A DNA stretch of 64,000 nt from Eleginops maclovinus (GCF_036324505.1 NC_086352.1:20925637-20989636), one strand, 5' to 3'. Shown: positions 1 through 26,909, numbered from the stretch's first letter. Numbers and translations are program-made. Notes: a model not told the origin generated them from the letters alone.

Positions 1-804
1 AGATCCTGCAGTAACACGGCTCAATTTGTCTCTCAGTTTGTTTCAACAGACTCTCATTTTGTGTCGACAAGCTGGCATGCTGTGAGTTATGTAGCAGTGT
101 AACAGACCCCATTTGACGGCTCCCGAAACTAATATACACACATCAAAATTCATATCTCTTGTGAGGCCCTAAATTATTTGTGTGGTTTTTACAGCGCAAA
201 TGAAATCTCACAGCGATGTGTGTTTTGCTACGTGGCACAATTTATCTTATTCAGGAAGGGTAATTAGATTATCACCCAGTTGATGAGATTCCAACACTTG
301 GCCACCCATTAACTCTTCAGTACAGTACGTACACACTTACTCTGACACAATTAAAAGCACACCTGCACTGCCACTATTTCAAAGAAAAACAACAACAGTG
401 TGTAGTAAGAGCCAATGTTCAGAAGATGTATTAAACTACAATATATAAAATATGTATGACGTTAATTAAACAACCTTCAGCAGATACATACCACAACACT
501 AACTCTATTTCTACTCTAAATAGACATACTTGTGACGTTTATTTTTAGCCATGTAGCTTGTGTACTCTTTTAATTTGATCATCATCCAAAATCCCACATC
601 ACAACAGAAGTAAGCCTTGAGCTTCACACAGCTGAATATGTACGTTCTACACAGTGTAATGTACAATATGTGGGTACTGAAAAGTGCCTAGAGGAAGAGA
701 ACATATAAAAACAGAGATTGAGAGAGGCAGAGAGAAAGAGAATTCAACAGAGATGAAAAGGAGGCAGCTAACAGAGATCTATCGTAAGTCGTTGGAGAGG
801 TAAG

Positions 805-902
805 TTATTGATGAGTGTGACTATTGATTGACAAGTCATTCTGTTTACACCAGTCTGGCCACCCGTTAGACTGGTGTTAATAAAACTAATCCTCATCAAT
901 AA
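805..902. repeat. Nested inverted repeat (two-tier hairpin)
   Basis: The outer arms TTATTGATGAG (805-815) and CTCATCAATAA (892-902) are perfectly complementary over 11 bp. Inside them, ACACCAGTCT (847-856) and AGACTGGTGT (868-877) form a second perfect 10-bp stem around an 11-nt loop. The spacer between the stems is asymmetric (31 nt on the left, 14 nt on the right), so this is not a simple long hairpin. It could be a tiny MITE, a structured RNA or chance. No target-site duplication is obvious. Confidence 0.6.
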
Positions 903-2715
903 TCAAAATGTCAGTGAGTTCATTCTTCGCCTGTTCATTTTCAGGATGGTAAAGCTCCATGATTGGTGAAAATGAAAGTTTAAAGCAGACTGGAACCTAC
1001 TCTGGCTGGCACCAATATGACACCATTTTGAAAACTTGTTACAAATGCCTCTTGTGTATTCTACATTCTTGTTGGAAAGGAAATATTGTTATCTGAAAAT
1101 ATATATTTCTTGTATCAAACGATTATCCAAATATTGCATATGCATAAGGAACATATTTCACATTCATTCAACATTAATGATGTGAACATTCTGAAGAAAC
1201 AGGTTAGGTTATGTGAGGGAAAATATATAACAGGATGAACAAGATAACATTTTTGGTTTTAAGGTCAATTCCTGTTGATCAATTTCACTTTAAAAAAGAT
1301 CTATCTTCAAACTTTGGAAAATATTGCCTTTTCATGCTGTATTCTGTACACAAGTGGGGGAGTAACAAATCAGAAGAAGAGATTAGAAAGATGTTATCTA
1401 CATCTGTGCATAGCTCTATCCAAATTATTAATCAAAGATTCATCTTCTCATTCATCATGAGAACCCTAATTCCTTTAAGAGATGCGAGCATTACTACTGT
1501 AAGCTCTTCATTTCTGCAGATTTAAAAACAGCATAGTGTGAAAGCTCACAACAGACCGGCAGCTCCACTTTGTTTTAAAAACATTAGTCTCTTAATCTCT
1601 TTTGCTTTTGTGTGTGTCAACATCAGTGGTGCAACTAAGCCACGACTAACTCGCAAAGTTAAGATTGTGAATAAATCAAATCTGCTCAAGGAGTTTATCG
1701 ATGTGGCAAGATTGTAGGCAATGTCATATGAGCAAGAGTCCACTTGTTTATCAAATGTGTACCCCTTCAAGGATTCAGTTTCATTGATTTTGTGCATAAC
1801 ATTTTTCGAACCACACAAACAACTGTCAGTGTTTACTGATTGCTAAACGGTTAGTGTAATGATAACCACCTTACACAAAGCAAACAACAGGTGGGATTAT
1901 TTTTCTTTTTTGACAATTAAAAAGAATAAAAGAGAAGAAGAAACTAATCTTGAGATAATTTCTGTATTTATTTTAATTGTTGAATCCATCTTAGTTGGAG
2001 TAAATCTATAAATATAGCTGTGTTGTTTGTAGCATGCAGTAGTTTGTCAGTCTGTCAACCCAAACTGATTGCAAATAGGACTGTTGATTGTGAACACCTT
2101 GATATTGATTAATTTAGTCAAAAACTCTGATATGAATCTGTTAACATGTCACTGCTACGCACAAGGACAATTATTTTCTATTGGCCATGCACATATGTAG
2201 TGGTTAGTCAGCCAATTGCAAGCGGGTGCCTCTGTCCTAGATCTTGAAGGATAATAGAGGCAGTAATTATGATGTGTTCATTTTAATGGGGTTTTATTGA
2301 CAAGTATGGTAGCTGCTCAGCCCTAGCCCCCCAATTGTAACTGCTTGTGAAACAGCTTTGCAACTCAATTAGATTTGACATTGAATTTGACTCTATGACA
2401 ACAGAAACAAGTACAAATGGGGAGCCGAAATGTTAAAATGCTGTGCAATTCAGCTGTTTAAAATGAATCACATGAAGAATGTTAAGGAATGTTTACAAAA
2501 GGAAAAACAGATACGATTTCACAGTCTGCATACAGTATTAATAATCTGGCTTTTACCCACTAGAGAAAGCGGAGGAAATTCTTGAGGATTAACGTTTCTT
2601 AAAGTCTACAGATGTTCACCATTTGCTTTCAACTTGTAAATATTTTCTGTTTATTTTATATTTTCAGATGTTTATATTTTATGTTTTTTTATTTATACTC
2701 TTTTTATTTTTCAAA

Positions 2716-2812
2716 CAATGTGCAATGCCTTTGTTTTATCATGCTGCTGTAACATAAAAAATTACTAATTTAGGATCAATAAAGTATATCTTATCTGGTC
2801 TTATCTTACCTT
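2716..2812 (+). mobile_element. 3' tail of an L2-type fish retroposon
   Basis: The stretch contains TGCTGCTGTAAC followed by an AT-rich spacer, GGATCAATAAAGTATATC and a degenerate TTATCT-like tail. This order (TGCTGCTGTAAC, AATTTCCC-like, GGATCAATAAAG, short tandem tail) is the 3' end shared by many teleost L2-like LINEs and their SINE partners. Only the 3' end is present, as expected for 5'-truncated retroposition. The family name is from memory and could not be checked. Confidence 0.5.
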
Positions 2813-4460
2813 AAAGTAGAACTTTTACAAACATTCATTCGGTATTCTTACGTTTTTTTGTTTTGATTTATTCAATGATGTTCGTGGGTTACATGATGAT
2901 TGTCAATTGTCTTTTTATTCACCTTTTTCTTTTCTATTCTAGCTCATGCTCTCTATTAACCTTTTTATATACGGTTTCATCGATTTGACACCGTGTGTTT
3001 ATCACTGTGCTGAGTGTTTTCAACATTCTCTTACAGTATATCACACTTTTGCATTCGCTCTCTTCTTTCCTTTTCTTGTCCTTTATATCATTTTACATTC
3101 ATTACTCTGGCTTTCTCCTTCTCATTCATTTTTCCCAGATTCCATCTTTTTTCCTTCTCCTCCCTTTATAATCTAAGGTCATGGTCAGCCATTTATAACC
3201 ATGTGCTGTTTAACCTTATCTTTGCATGCTTCATGGATGCTTCATGATTGATGAAATAAAGCCTCACTACTCTACTGCAGGTGATGTGAAAAGACAATAG
3301 CTCCGTCCATCGATCCCCCATCTCATGTCTGTCCATGTGTCAGTCTTTCTGTCCGTCCGCCTGTCCGTCTGTCTGTCTATTCGTCTGTGTGACTCTCTCT
3401 ATGTTCAGCATATCAGAAGTTATACAAAACTCTAGAGCATCAACCCCTCTATGTAGACAGGTAGGCACGCCCCAACCACAACTCTGACTAATAGAGATAG
3501 GGGATGGCTGATCACAGGATTCAAAAAACACTCATCCTGTGTGCTCTCTGGAAGGACGCTGATGTCAGGCATAGAACCAGAGCTGGTGCAATGGCTGTGT
3601 CAATGTCACCTTATGTTCTGCCTAGCTGTTAGCATAGAGTGCTGGGCGCTGCTGCTCCTGTCGTTACTGGCCTGGTAGCCTTGAGTATAGCAAGATGGAG
3701 GCAGTAGACTGAGTGACAAGTCATCCTAAACTGCCACTTTAAAACCTGCTGTGGCTAATGATCTGAATCTAAAAGTGGCATGTGTGTGTAAGTTTATGTG
3801 TGCGCGCAGGCACATGTCGAGTGCTTTTGCTCCATTACATCTGTGAGTGTCATTTTTAATGTGTTTTCATTTAGTTAAGCAATAAAGACATTGTCCATTA
3901 ACCTCCTAATATAAATTTAATCTATTTTAACCCTTTGCTAAAGGTCAGAACACAAGAATAATCTAAATAATGGCCAAATAATGTTGTTTGGCATGCACTT
4001 CTTCTTCCATTTCATGAGCATTCCACTCGTTTATCATGTTAGATTTCATGTGGATGCTGTTCTTAAGCCTAAAGCAGTATGTGTTGTGGGACAGTTATTC
4101 TTTTTATAAATATCTATGATTATAAACTGCAACAGTCAACATATTGTTAAAGTTCTTTCCATCCAATATTTCTAGAATTAAATTTAGTGGGGATTTTGCT
4201 TTGTTGGTTACTAAAAGCAAAGATGTAAATAATAATTTATGAATGTTGGTGCATGTGTCTATGTTTTATTCTAATCTACAAGCGTATGTGTTTTTTAAAC
4301 TTGTATCTGCACAGCAAAATGCAAATGGTATTGTAAAGTGTGCAGCCTAATTGCACTTTATTGTCAGAGGCATACTCTACATCAAAAAGAGACCAATCTC
4401 TTCTTTTGGAAAGCACAAAGAGATAATAGGTGGTGTGTCAGTGTGAGTGTTATTATGAGT

Positions 4461-11434
<6,974 letters not shown>

Positions 11435-12954
11435 TAAGAAAGAGAGAGAGAATATCCAAGAATGACTGTTTACATCCTCATATGTTCAGTAATACTACAG
11501 CCTTACCATAGAATTGGAATCATAACAAAAACAACAACATAAGCTTCCTGAAAATAGACATGTAGACTTTTAAAATAATTCATAATATAATTCATTAAAA
11601 TTGTCATTATGCAGCATGGGATCTGAAAAAATACCAAATGTAAAGGGTCCCCCTAACATTTTCACCTTTCTGCAGGATTACGTTTATCGTAAACATACCT
11701 TCTAGTGGGTTTGCAACTAGTTCTCATACTGCTCATAGTGACACATGGTTTAATTTTGAAGAGGAAGAAGAAAGAACAACACAGGAACAATCACTGATGA
11801 AAGTGAATATGTATTCCAACCAGCAATTACTCAAAGTTAAAACTCTCTTTTTAGAAATGAGGATCTGGACTAAATTTGTGTCAATATGAAGCTGAACCAT
11901 TTTATTTGTTCTGTTTTTGATGCAACCTTGCTTTGTGTTGTTAAATTTCCACCCACCTTCAAAAAATCTATTGCTACCATTAGCAGTGATGTTGCGAGCA
12001 TGATAACGGGTTGTAACAATTCAAGGAGCTAACAGCTGCAGAGGACCCACAAAACCCCAGTAGGATTCCTTTTTTTCTTTTCAAACTGCGACTCAGAATA
12101 ATAGTCTTTGAGAACTCAAAGCTTTGCTGTTGGTTGAAGTGTAAGTGCAAACGCTTATGTGAGAGCCTTTGTTGATGCTTCAATGTTTATAATAAGGGGT
12201 TAATCCTTCAGAAGTAAATGTAGGTATTACAGTGCTTGGGCCATTTAAGAAACCACAAATCCTCATTTTCTATTTTTTCTTACTACAACTTTCATTCTTC
12301 CTCTGTAGAGCTAGTACCATTTTAATTAACAGCTTACCTTATTAATTTCATCCTATTAATATTCATCATGACTCCGAGCTTTATTGAACAGACAGGGAAC
12401 TAAAAATACAACGAATGCATGAGTGTTTATGTTTTCAACATGTTAACATTTTCCAAAATGGTTGGCTATATTTGAAACTGTGCTCAACACGTGAAGGCTC
12501 AACACGAGAACGCTTTGATATATTATTGTAAAAATAGCTGAAACTGAAAACTATAAACCTTGAGGTTTAACAAACATGTTGAATCTGTTTTCCGCCTCAG
12601 AACATTTGCCAAACAGGTTTGAAACCTCAATTGTTCACATCCATTCAAAACGGTTTTCTTGTTCTTTAGTTTTTCCCTGCCTTAGCTGGTGCATCACTGA
12701 GCATTCATGTTTGTCCTTGTGTGTCTTTGTGAGAACTCTTGAAAAGGGAACCCACATATAAAAACACTGATCAATGGCTAGCATAAAGTAAAAAGAGGAA
12801 GAAGCTTTGTTAAATTCAGTTTTCTCTCTGTGTTTTACATGCATACACACACCACACACAGGTAGGTGCAAACATGCACATGCATTTTTAGTACACATAC
12901 AATACAGTTTTTTGTAGATTGCACACATGCACATGGAGAGGTGAAGACTGCCAG

Positions 12955-13130
12955 TCTTGCCGGCACCAGGGAGCAGTTGGGGATTTGGTGCCTTGCTCAA
13001 GGGCACCTTGGCAGGGCCCAGGAGGTGAACTGCACCTATCCACACTCTGTATTTTTTTGTTCCGCTCGGGACGTGAACCGGTGACTCTTTGGTTCAAACC
13101 GAGGTCCCTACAGACTGAGCCACTGCCGAA
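12955..13130 (-). mobile_element. tRNA-derived SINE
   Basis: Read on the minus strand from about 13128, the element begins CGGCAG followed by TGGCTCAGTCTGTAGGG, which fits a pol III A box. About 30 nt further on is GGTTCACGTCCC, close to the B-box consensus GGTTCRANNCC at the position expected for a tRNA T-loop. The body contains the complement of a GGGCACC..GCCCAGGAGGTGAACT block that I recall as widespread in teleost genomes. The tRNA-like part cannot form a proper functional tRNA, so this is called a SINE and not a tRNA gene. The boundaries are approximate. Confidence 0.7.
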
Positions 13131-14435
13131 CTAAAAAGACAAAATAAGTTAGCATCATATCAGATGTATTATAATTATTATCATAATGAGTGAAACACTT
13201 TTCAACCATTTGGACAGCTAACACTTGATGACTTAGTCAGTTGTAGGACTCCATACAAAAAGAAATAAATGAGTGGTGAACTCAAGATCCAAAAACTAGG
13301 AAACATTAACAGTGGGTTTTCTATGATTGGCCACAAGTCAAACATTGTAAGTTATTGGCTGAAACCTTTAGCTGGTGTGGGCAGCAAGTAGAGAGGAATA
13401 TAGCACTGTAGCTGCTCCCAGCCGTAAGATCAGCACCATGGAGAGTGCTACGGCAAACATTCTTGACATGATGTTGCTGTACACCAAATCTAAAGCTGTA
13501 ATCCAGATTTAAACATAACCAGCACTATTCAAACAACTTAATGAAATGAAGGTGTCTTTCTGTGTATGTGGTGGTGGCTAATACTGACTTGTTTTAATGC
13601 ACTTGGAGGTACTTTAAAGGTGCTGGGTGTTGGAAAAGTATATTTGATGGATCGTTTTTGAAGGTTATTTAGTTCTAATTTAGAATAAAAAACAAAAACT
13701 GTTGTTTATTACTTCTGCTTCATGTTGCTGTATGGCAAGCGAAACCTAAAAGCTATAACTAACTTTCAGCTGAAACCACACCTGTCCAATAAAAATGTCT
13801 TGAATTGCAACCCTAACTCTAACAAACACTACTCAGATGATTTAAAAAGAAAAGACAAAACTGTTTTATACATGCACTACTAATACAATATTATTTTATG
13901 TTTTTAGCTTTACACATTCACTATGTTAACTATGTTATGATCTAAATATTCCTCTTGACTCTCTCTTTCTTTCTTTTAGTAGTCATACTGTCGCCACGTG
14001 TCCATAATATGACCCCAAAACATATCACACTGTGATTTGATGCCTCCTTCTTCCTTGTGTCCTAGCAGAAGACTACAATTACACACAGTGTCCACAAATT
14101 ACTATGTTTACTCATGCCTTAAGTTGCCTTCACAACAGGTATTAGAGCACTGAGGGTGGAAACAGGGGAGACTTAAAGAAAGATAACAGAGAAAAAGACA
14201 AATCTATAACAAAAATGTTTGTACCAGGACATGTTATGACTGTAGATCATATTGCTTTGATAATATAACTGTTGCTTAACTGAGTGTTTTAAATAAATGC
14301 CAAATTCATGTGAATTACAAATCAAAATGTTCTGTACCAGTGATTATATTTTTGGGATATTTTGGGAATTTTGCCCCTTAATAATCACACACATATATAT
14401 AAATCTGTACCCCTACTGACTTTACAATATTGATA
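13131..14435. other. Intergenic DNA between the SINE and the Tc1 copy
   Basis: AT-rich and non-coding, with no ORF of note, no repeat array and no recognisable RNA gene. Confidence 0.55.
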
Positions 14436-14437
14436 TA

Positions 14438-14962
14438 CACTGTCCGGCCAAAACAAAGGTCACAAGCCTGTGGGGGCAGTGCTATGATCTGGGGTTGCTG
14501 CAGTTGGTCTGGTCTAGGTTCAGCAACGTTATGTGCCCAAAGAATGAGGTCAGCTGACTACCTGCATACTGAATGACCAGGTTATTCCATCAATGGATCT
14601 TCCCTGATGGCACGGGCATGTTCCAAGATGACAATGCCAGGATCCATCGGGCTCAAATTGTGAAAGAGTGGTTCAGGGAGCATGAGACATAATTTTCACA
14701 CATGGATTGGCCAACACAGAGTCCAGACCTGAACCCGAATCAGTGTCTTTGGGATGTGCTGGAGAAGACTTTGCGCAATGGTCCGAATCTCCCGTCATCA
14801 ATACAAGATCTTGGCGGAAAATTAATTCAAGACAGAAATAAATGTTGTGACTTTGCAGAAGCTTGTGGAAACGATGCCACAGCGAATGCTTGCCATAAAC
14901 AAAGCTAAAGGCGGGCCAACGAAATATTAGAGTGCATGACCTTCTTTTTGGGCCAGACAGTG
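14438..14962 (+). mobile_element. Internally deleted Tc1-like DNA transposon
   Basis: Both ends are intact enough to see. The left end starts CACTGTCCGGCC after TA (14436-14437). The right end is the inverse, ending GGCCAGACAGTG before TA (14963-14964). The terminal inverted repeats match imperfectly over about 28 bp, and the TA target duplication is typical of Tc1/mariner. At 525 bp the copy is about a third of full length. It lacks the transposase DNA-binding domains and first catalytic Asp, keeping only the C-terminal catalytic part. Confidence 0.9.
14468..14908 (+). pseudogene. Tc1-like transposase remnant (C-terminal part)
   Basis: The remnant encodes the end of a DDE transposase. QDDNARIH, with the second catalytic Asp at 14630-14632, is followed in the same frame by an in-frame TAA (14690-14692) and then WPTQSPDLNPNQCLWD (from about 14708). 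In active Tc1-like enzymes the last motif reads DLNPIE. Here the catalytic Glu position is a Gln codon (CAG, 14741-14743) and the preceding Ile is Asn. Upstream of about 14600 the frame is shifted and has stops. Spacing between the second Asp and the Glu position is 36 residues, not the 34 of Sleeping Beauty-type elements, hinting at a DD36E-type lineage if no small indel occurred. It is inactive. Confidence 0.85.
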
Positions 14963-14964
14963 TA

Positions 14965-22144
<7,180 letters not shown>

Positions 22145-25130
22145 ATATCTCTCACAATGCACAGAACAGGTTGTATCTATCAACCTTTCTGAATAAACCA
22201 TTGTTTTTCTTGAGGCTTGATGACAGTGCTAAGCTGGGTCAGGGATTTAAGCAGCTCTGTTACAAAGACGGCATTAGAGCTGGAGAAAAGAAGGAGAGGC
22301 TGCATAGTGAATATGATAGATTCATACAGCTCAAACTGCAAACCATGACAGTGCTCATCAGTACTTACTTATACGTCTATAAGACACAGTGAAGCGGGTC
22401 AGACCGACCTTGGTGGTCCATCTGAGTGGATCAATGCATTTACATCAGACTTGACATTCTAACCAACCTCCTGACCTGCTTGTTTTACTGGCGGTTGGAC
22501 ACTCCTTAGCTTTCATGAACGTGGACTAGAAACTTTCAATGGTGCCCACCAAAAAGCAGACACCCTAATTTATGCATTACCTCAAGCTTAATGCAATTGA
22601 TACAGGTAAGTTGTAAAAAATGTCACCCTCCATGGAGAAGTCATTCACAGGAAAATTAGTTAAGACAAAAAACATGTTGTTTGAATCAGAATGTAAAATG
22701 ATATTGCTGCTGTTAAGTTAGACAGTTACAAGCTTCAACAGTCTCTTAGGGATGATCAGAGATGATCCTGTTATACATTATATGGGGTCCTAGGCTGGAT
22801 AAACTAACTTTTCAGGAAGACGACATATGAAGGACACCTGTGGGAACAAACATTATTAAATAAAAACTTGCAGTCAGACTGCATTATACATGGATGCTGT
22901 AACAAATGTACATTATACAGTAGATGGCTTATGTCTTTGAACAATGAAGGAGACAAATTCTTAAAAATGTCATCAGTGCTGCTGTCTCAGTGTTAATACT
23001 ATCGTATGCAAAGACAAAAAGTTCTCAAACTGTGATGGGAACCAGCTTTTTTAACACTTTACCATAGCAAAGTGAAGTAGCCAATAAGGTGTTACTTTCC
23101 CCCTTTCCCTGACACAGCAAAGAGTTGAACATTGTAAAGAAGAAGAGAGACAGATTCTGACGGCAACATGGAAAAAATTATGTGGGAGACAAACAAGCAG
23201 GTAAAAGTAGCGGTGAAAGAGGTGACAGTTTGCTGCTGGAAGAAATCCTGTGTATTAAGTGAGAACAGATTTTTTCTTAGTTTTTTCTCCAGGTAGTAGG
23301 AAAAAAAGCTCACATTCAGACTCCTCATGGTCTGTCTTCATGGCTTAAATTTCTTCTAACTGTGTAACACATTTTTATTGCTCGAGGGAAGAAGAGAAAT
23401 CAGAGAGTGCAGGAAAAGGAGAAAAAAAAAAAATCAAAAATGGGTTAAATGGCGTAGTCAGGAAGAGGCCTTCTCTCTCTTATTACCACTTGAAGAAAGG
23501 CCATTGCCATTAGATTGAAATTTAATTTAGGAAATAGTGTTTTAATGCAGCTGTTCACCAGAAGCCCATTCCAAATACACTTTCTGTCAGTGTGTTTCCT
23601 GAGGGCCATTTAATTGGGCTAATGAAGAAAGCTGCTAATGGCTGGGTTTATCTCTGGAAACACTGTGACATTTCATCAATGCAGGTGGTTTTTGAGGCAT
23701 TGTTTAAACTCACTGTGGAGCATTCATTTGTCTACAACAACAAAAAATACCCTGTTATTTGGGAAAGGTGTTGGAAATACTGAAGTCTTGAGTAAATTGG
23801 ATGATTACAATTTTTTCAAAAGCAGATTGGAACGTTTTGTCATTACTATCCACGTGCTGTGAATCATATTTTCCAAAAACATCTGTCTTGTTGCTGATTG
23901 AAGACTTCAGAGGAAGGTACACTCTGTGAACAAAATATGCATCACATAAAAATACACAATCGCTCACACACACACACACACACACACACACTATATGCAG
24001 AAAGAGACAGTGATGTGACATTTACCTTCATCGGTTATCAACATCTTGACATTAGTACATCAAACCTGCTGTTTAGTAATGAGCTTTGGTTGCCTCGTGA
24101 CTAACGAATGATTGGTGGGAATGACACTTATGTCATTCCCACCTGTCAAAGACAAAGGTCAGTGGGAAAGTCAAAGAGGTTGTGATCCATGTTTATACAT
24201 TGATCGACCACAAGATTACTCAACACAACAAACAAGTTGAAATAGCAATTCCAAATGAAGGGTATGGTTGAATATGAACAAAACTGCAGCTCATGACAAC
24301 AGTCAAGGATAAAACAACTAAAAGTTATCAGGGCAGTGAATTGAAGGTTATATGGATATGTGATACCTTATGATGTATTTCAAAAGGTAAATCAATGATT
24401 AGTCGCAATATTTCGACACAGAAATATAGTTAGAAAGCTTTGATTGGTCTTGCACCCCCCCCCCCCCCCCTCCACAGCTATAAATTAGTAGTGTTGTCTT
24501 TTTTCAGCTGAAAAGATGTGTGATGCTGTTGTCACTTGAATACTAAAGCTCATTATTTTCCATCATCATATCCTAGGTATTTAACACTTTGAATTGTCTA
24601 CCAACATGTTTAACAACCACTGCTGCTTTTAAGGGGGGCATAACAAATCTGCATAATATCATAGGATTGTTGCATGGATACTCCAAAAAGGCACTTGTGC
24701 AGGTAATGCTTTGCAACTATAACACTTTCAAATTTGAGTTCAAACACAATTCTCTAAAGCAGTTTGCTTTCAATATGCCAAACAACGTAAATGAAGAATG
24801 ATATGTGGCACATTTTAGTCATAGTCCTTAAATTAACATGTTTAAGATTAAAGCCTACATCTAAGAAATACTCTATAAAAAAACAAAACTCAACAGTTCA
24901 TCTCTTCTAATATTGAAATCAATTCCAAAATAAAACATTAAGAACCAAAACTTTAAAATTGGGTCATTCAAAAAACATGTATTAACACTAAATCCAAATC
25001 TTGCTGTCTGTCGTTGATAAATGATCTAACTGACATTTCAAACCACTGCAACCTGCCCCGTTAGCCCCTTGCAAAGCTGTCCAACCAACGTTCCTTTATT
25101 GTAAACAACAATGAAGTGTGAAATTTGAAA
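22145..25130. other. Intergenic DNA upstream of the pcdh17 promoter
   Basis: Non-coding sequence with a short (CA)n tract (23965-23991), a run of 16 C (24455-24470) and a poly-A at about 23425. No exon, RNA gene or transposon end was identified. Confidence 0.55.
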
Positions 25131-25163
25131 AAACACAGATGCACCACCGGTGAACTACGAGCC

Positions 25164-25400
25164 ACCAATCATTTGTAGTCTGTACCCAGAGCGGCTTTTG
25201 AATCCCTCCTTCTCTTCCCACCTCTTCAAATTCATTGGCTGCCAGAGGAGTAGCGACAATGTTTAATGCACCATGCGGTGTCCGGACTTCAGTCAGTGAG
25301 AGGAAGCGTTCTATGTGCTTAGGGCTGTGTTACGTGCAGACAATACTAACTAACAATTGTGCGTATATATTGAAGAAAATCATCCCCTTTTCAGACAGCA
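25164..25400 (+). promoter_or_regulatory. Candidate pcdh17 core promoter (TATA plus initiator)
   Basis: A TATATATT box begins at 25364. A TCAGAC initiator-like site follows, with its A at 25393, which is 29 nt downstream and at the usual TATA-to-start distance. A CCAAT motif lies at about 25165 and an ATTGG (inverted CCAAT) at about 25234. GC content rises through 25.2-25.9 kb compared with the flanks. The coding start is about 1.65 kb downstream, reasonable for a spliced leader. Only sequence motifs support this; delta-protocadherin promoters are often TATA-less and dispersed. Confidence 0.35.
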
Positions 25401-25963
25401 ACAGACAGACTTGTGGCAGAATGCGGGGTTGTCGCTGACCACCTCCTCAGCAGCTGTCTCTCTGTGTGGACTTTGATGAGGACGGACAAGGACAAAATGC
25501 CACTACGGGAATCAGTCACTCAGCGCTGTTTCGGACGGGGGGAAAAACAATAACCGCCCTTTAAAAATCTACTTTGGATCTACCATACTATATATTTGGA
25601 TGTTTTCTCTCCCCATAGAGTTTTTTTCTCCGAACAGTTGTTTTTCCTGAAGAACGGTGACTCACTGCGGGCAGAAGGCGAGTCGCTGCATCCTAATCAG
25701 ACAGAGGAGAGGACTTCAGCTCATTGACATTACAGTCATACTTTTCTGGAGCACTTTTTTTTTTTATTTCCACTGCGCCGCACTGTAGCCTGCGTGTGCA
25801 GCGGAGGCTTGTAGCTTTTCTCCCAGCACAGAGAAGGGAAAGAGGATATGGGTGGTGGGCTAACACTAAAGTGGTTAGAGAATGAAGCTCCCTGAACCCT
25901 GCTGGAACTGACTGTTTTGGTTTTTACAGTTATATTATTTGGACTATTACGGCACTTTTTTGG
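25393..25963 (+). other. pcdh17: Candidate pcdh17 5' untranslated exon
   Basis: The 3' edge is a consensus donor: TTTGG followed by GTAAGT at 25964. The 5' edge is the inferred start at 25393. The exon would carry at least four short upstream ORFs: 25421-25438, 25476-25553, 25600-25650 and 25848-25895. These would be expected to lower translation of the main frame. Transcription could start elsewhere, and splicing here is inferred. Confidence 0.4.
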
Positions 25964-26742
25964 GTAAGTTTACGTTTTGTCTTTCATGTGCTCCATGTAT
26001 ATTCTGCTGTGCATTTTCCCACTGAAAGCCCTGTCAGTTGCTCTTTTCTAAATGAGTGTTATTTCACAATCATCCTTATGCATGCAGATGCAACAGCTTC
26101 TTCCAAGGACCGTTGAATCTCACTGAGAGAGAGAGATACAGAGAGAGAGATACAGAGAGAGACAGAGGGCATTAGTGGAGAGAATTACACGGCAGTGCTG
26201 AGATGTTGGCAGCTAATTTCCGAATTTTTTATAAGGCTCATTGTAAATATCCGGATTATGCGGATTTGTTAATGCGTGTAAGAGGCTCATTTTATCCACA
26301 CTTATTCAAATAGTCGCCACTATAGGCCATCTTCAGTTGCACGCCTGCATGAGTATATTATTAAAGTTGTCCTTTTACAGTTTCATTCGGCTTTCTCATA
26401 ATGTGGGAATGTGCAATCATCACGCTAGGATCAAGTCTTGCGTTGAAATGAAATAAGAACTGCATTTAGTTTCTAATGATACATGTCGTAAATAAACAAG
26501 AAAGAAAATCAGTATTTCTCTGTGTATCTGGGCTGCGCTGTGTCTTCCCAAGGTTAACTAATTGACAAGCTTCCCCCATAATTGTGGAGATGAATTACAC
26601 ATGAGCCCTGTTTCATTTTTGGCTCAGCGGTGGATCTGATTCCTTAGCAGAATTGCTATTGTAGCGTAGTCTGCTTTTATTTGGCTGAATAATTGGTACA
26701 TATACATTATAACATATCTTTTTTTCCTGTTTTTCTTTTTAG
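25964..26742 (+). other. pcdh17: Candidate leader intron (779 nt)
   Basis: The donor GTAAGT (25964) is near-perfect. The acceptor at 26741-26742 follows a long pyrimidine tract (about 26718-26740) ending TTTTTAG. Inside is a GAGAGAGATACA-type tandem repeat (about 26124-26168). No coding potential is seen. The strength of both sites supports a real intron, but no transcript evidence is available. Confidence 0.45.
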
Positions 26743-26747
26743 GTTGT

Positions 26748-26768
26748 ATGAAGACACACTTACAATGA
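26748..26768 (+). promoter_or_regulatory. uORF 1 (6 codons) in the pcdh17 leader
   Basis: An ATG just after the candidate leader acceptor opens a six-codon frame ending in TGA. The stop overlaps the start of the next uORF as ATGA (26765-26768). Confidence 0.45.
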
Positions 26769-26839
26769 CTATTCTGTTTGGAGACTGGATCGCGATTATT
26801 GCTCAGATGAGTCTGGGCGCTCAGCTGAATATAAATTAG
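26765..26839 (+). promoter_or_regulatory. uORF 2 (24 codons) in the pcdh17 leader
   Basis: This frame starts within the stop of uORF 1 and ends at TAG 26837-26839. The ATGA overlap would allow termination-reinitiation between the two. The peptide matches nothing known. Confidence 0.45.
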
Positions 26840-26909
26840 GTGTTCAGCATCACAGATTGCTGGAAGAGGCAGAAGAAGAGAGAGACATAAAGACAATCTA
26901 CAAAGACAC

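Noticed and set aside
13060..13128. Possible tRNA gene on the minus strand
   Set aside because: A- and B-box-like sequences are present but the cloverleaf is poor and the sequence continues into a SINE body.
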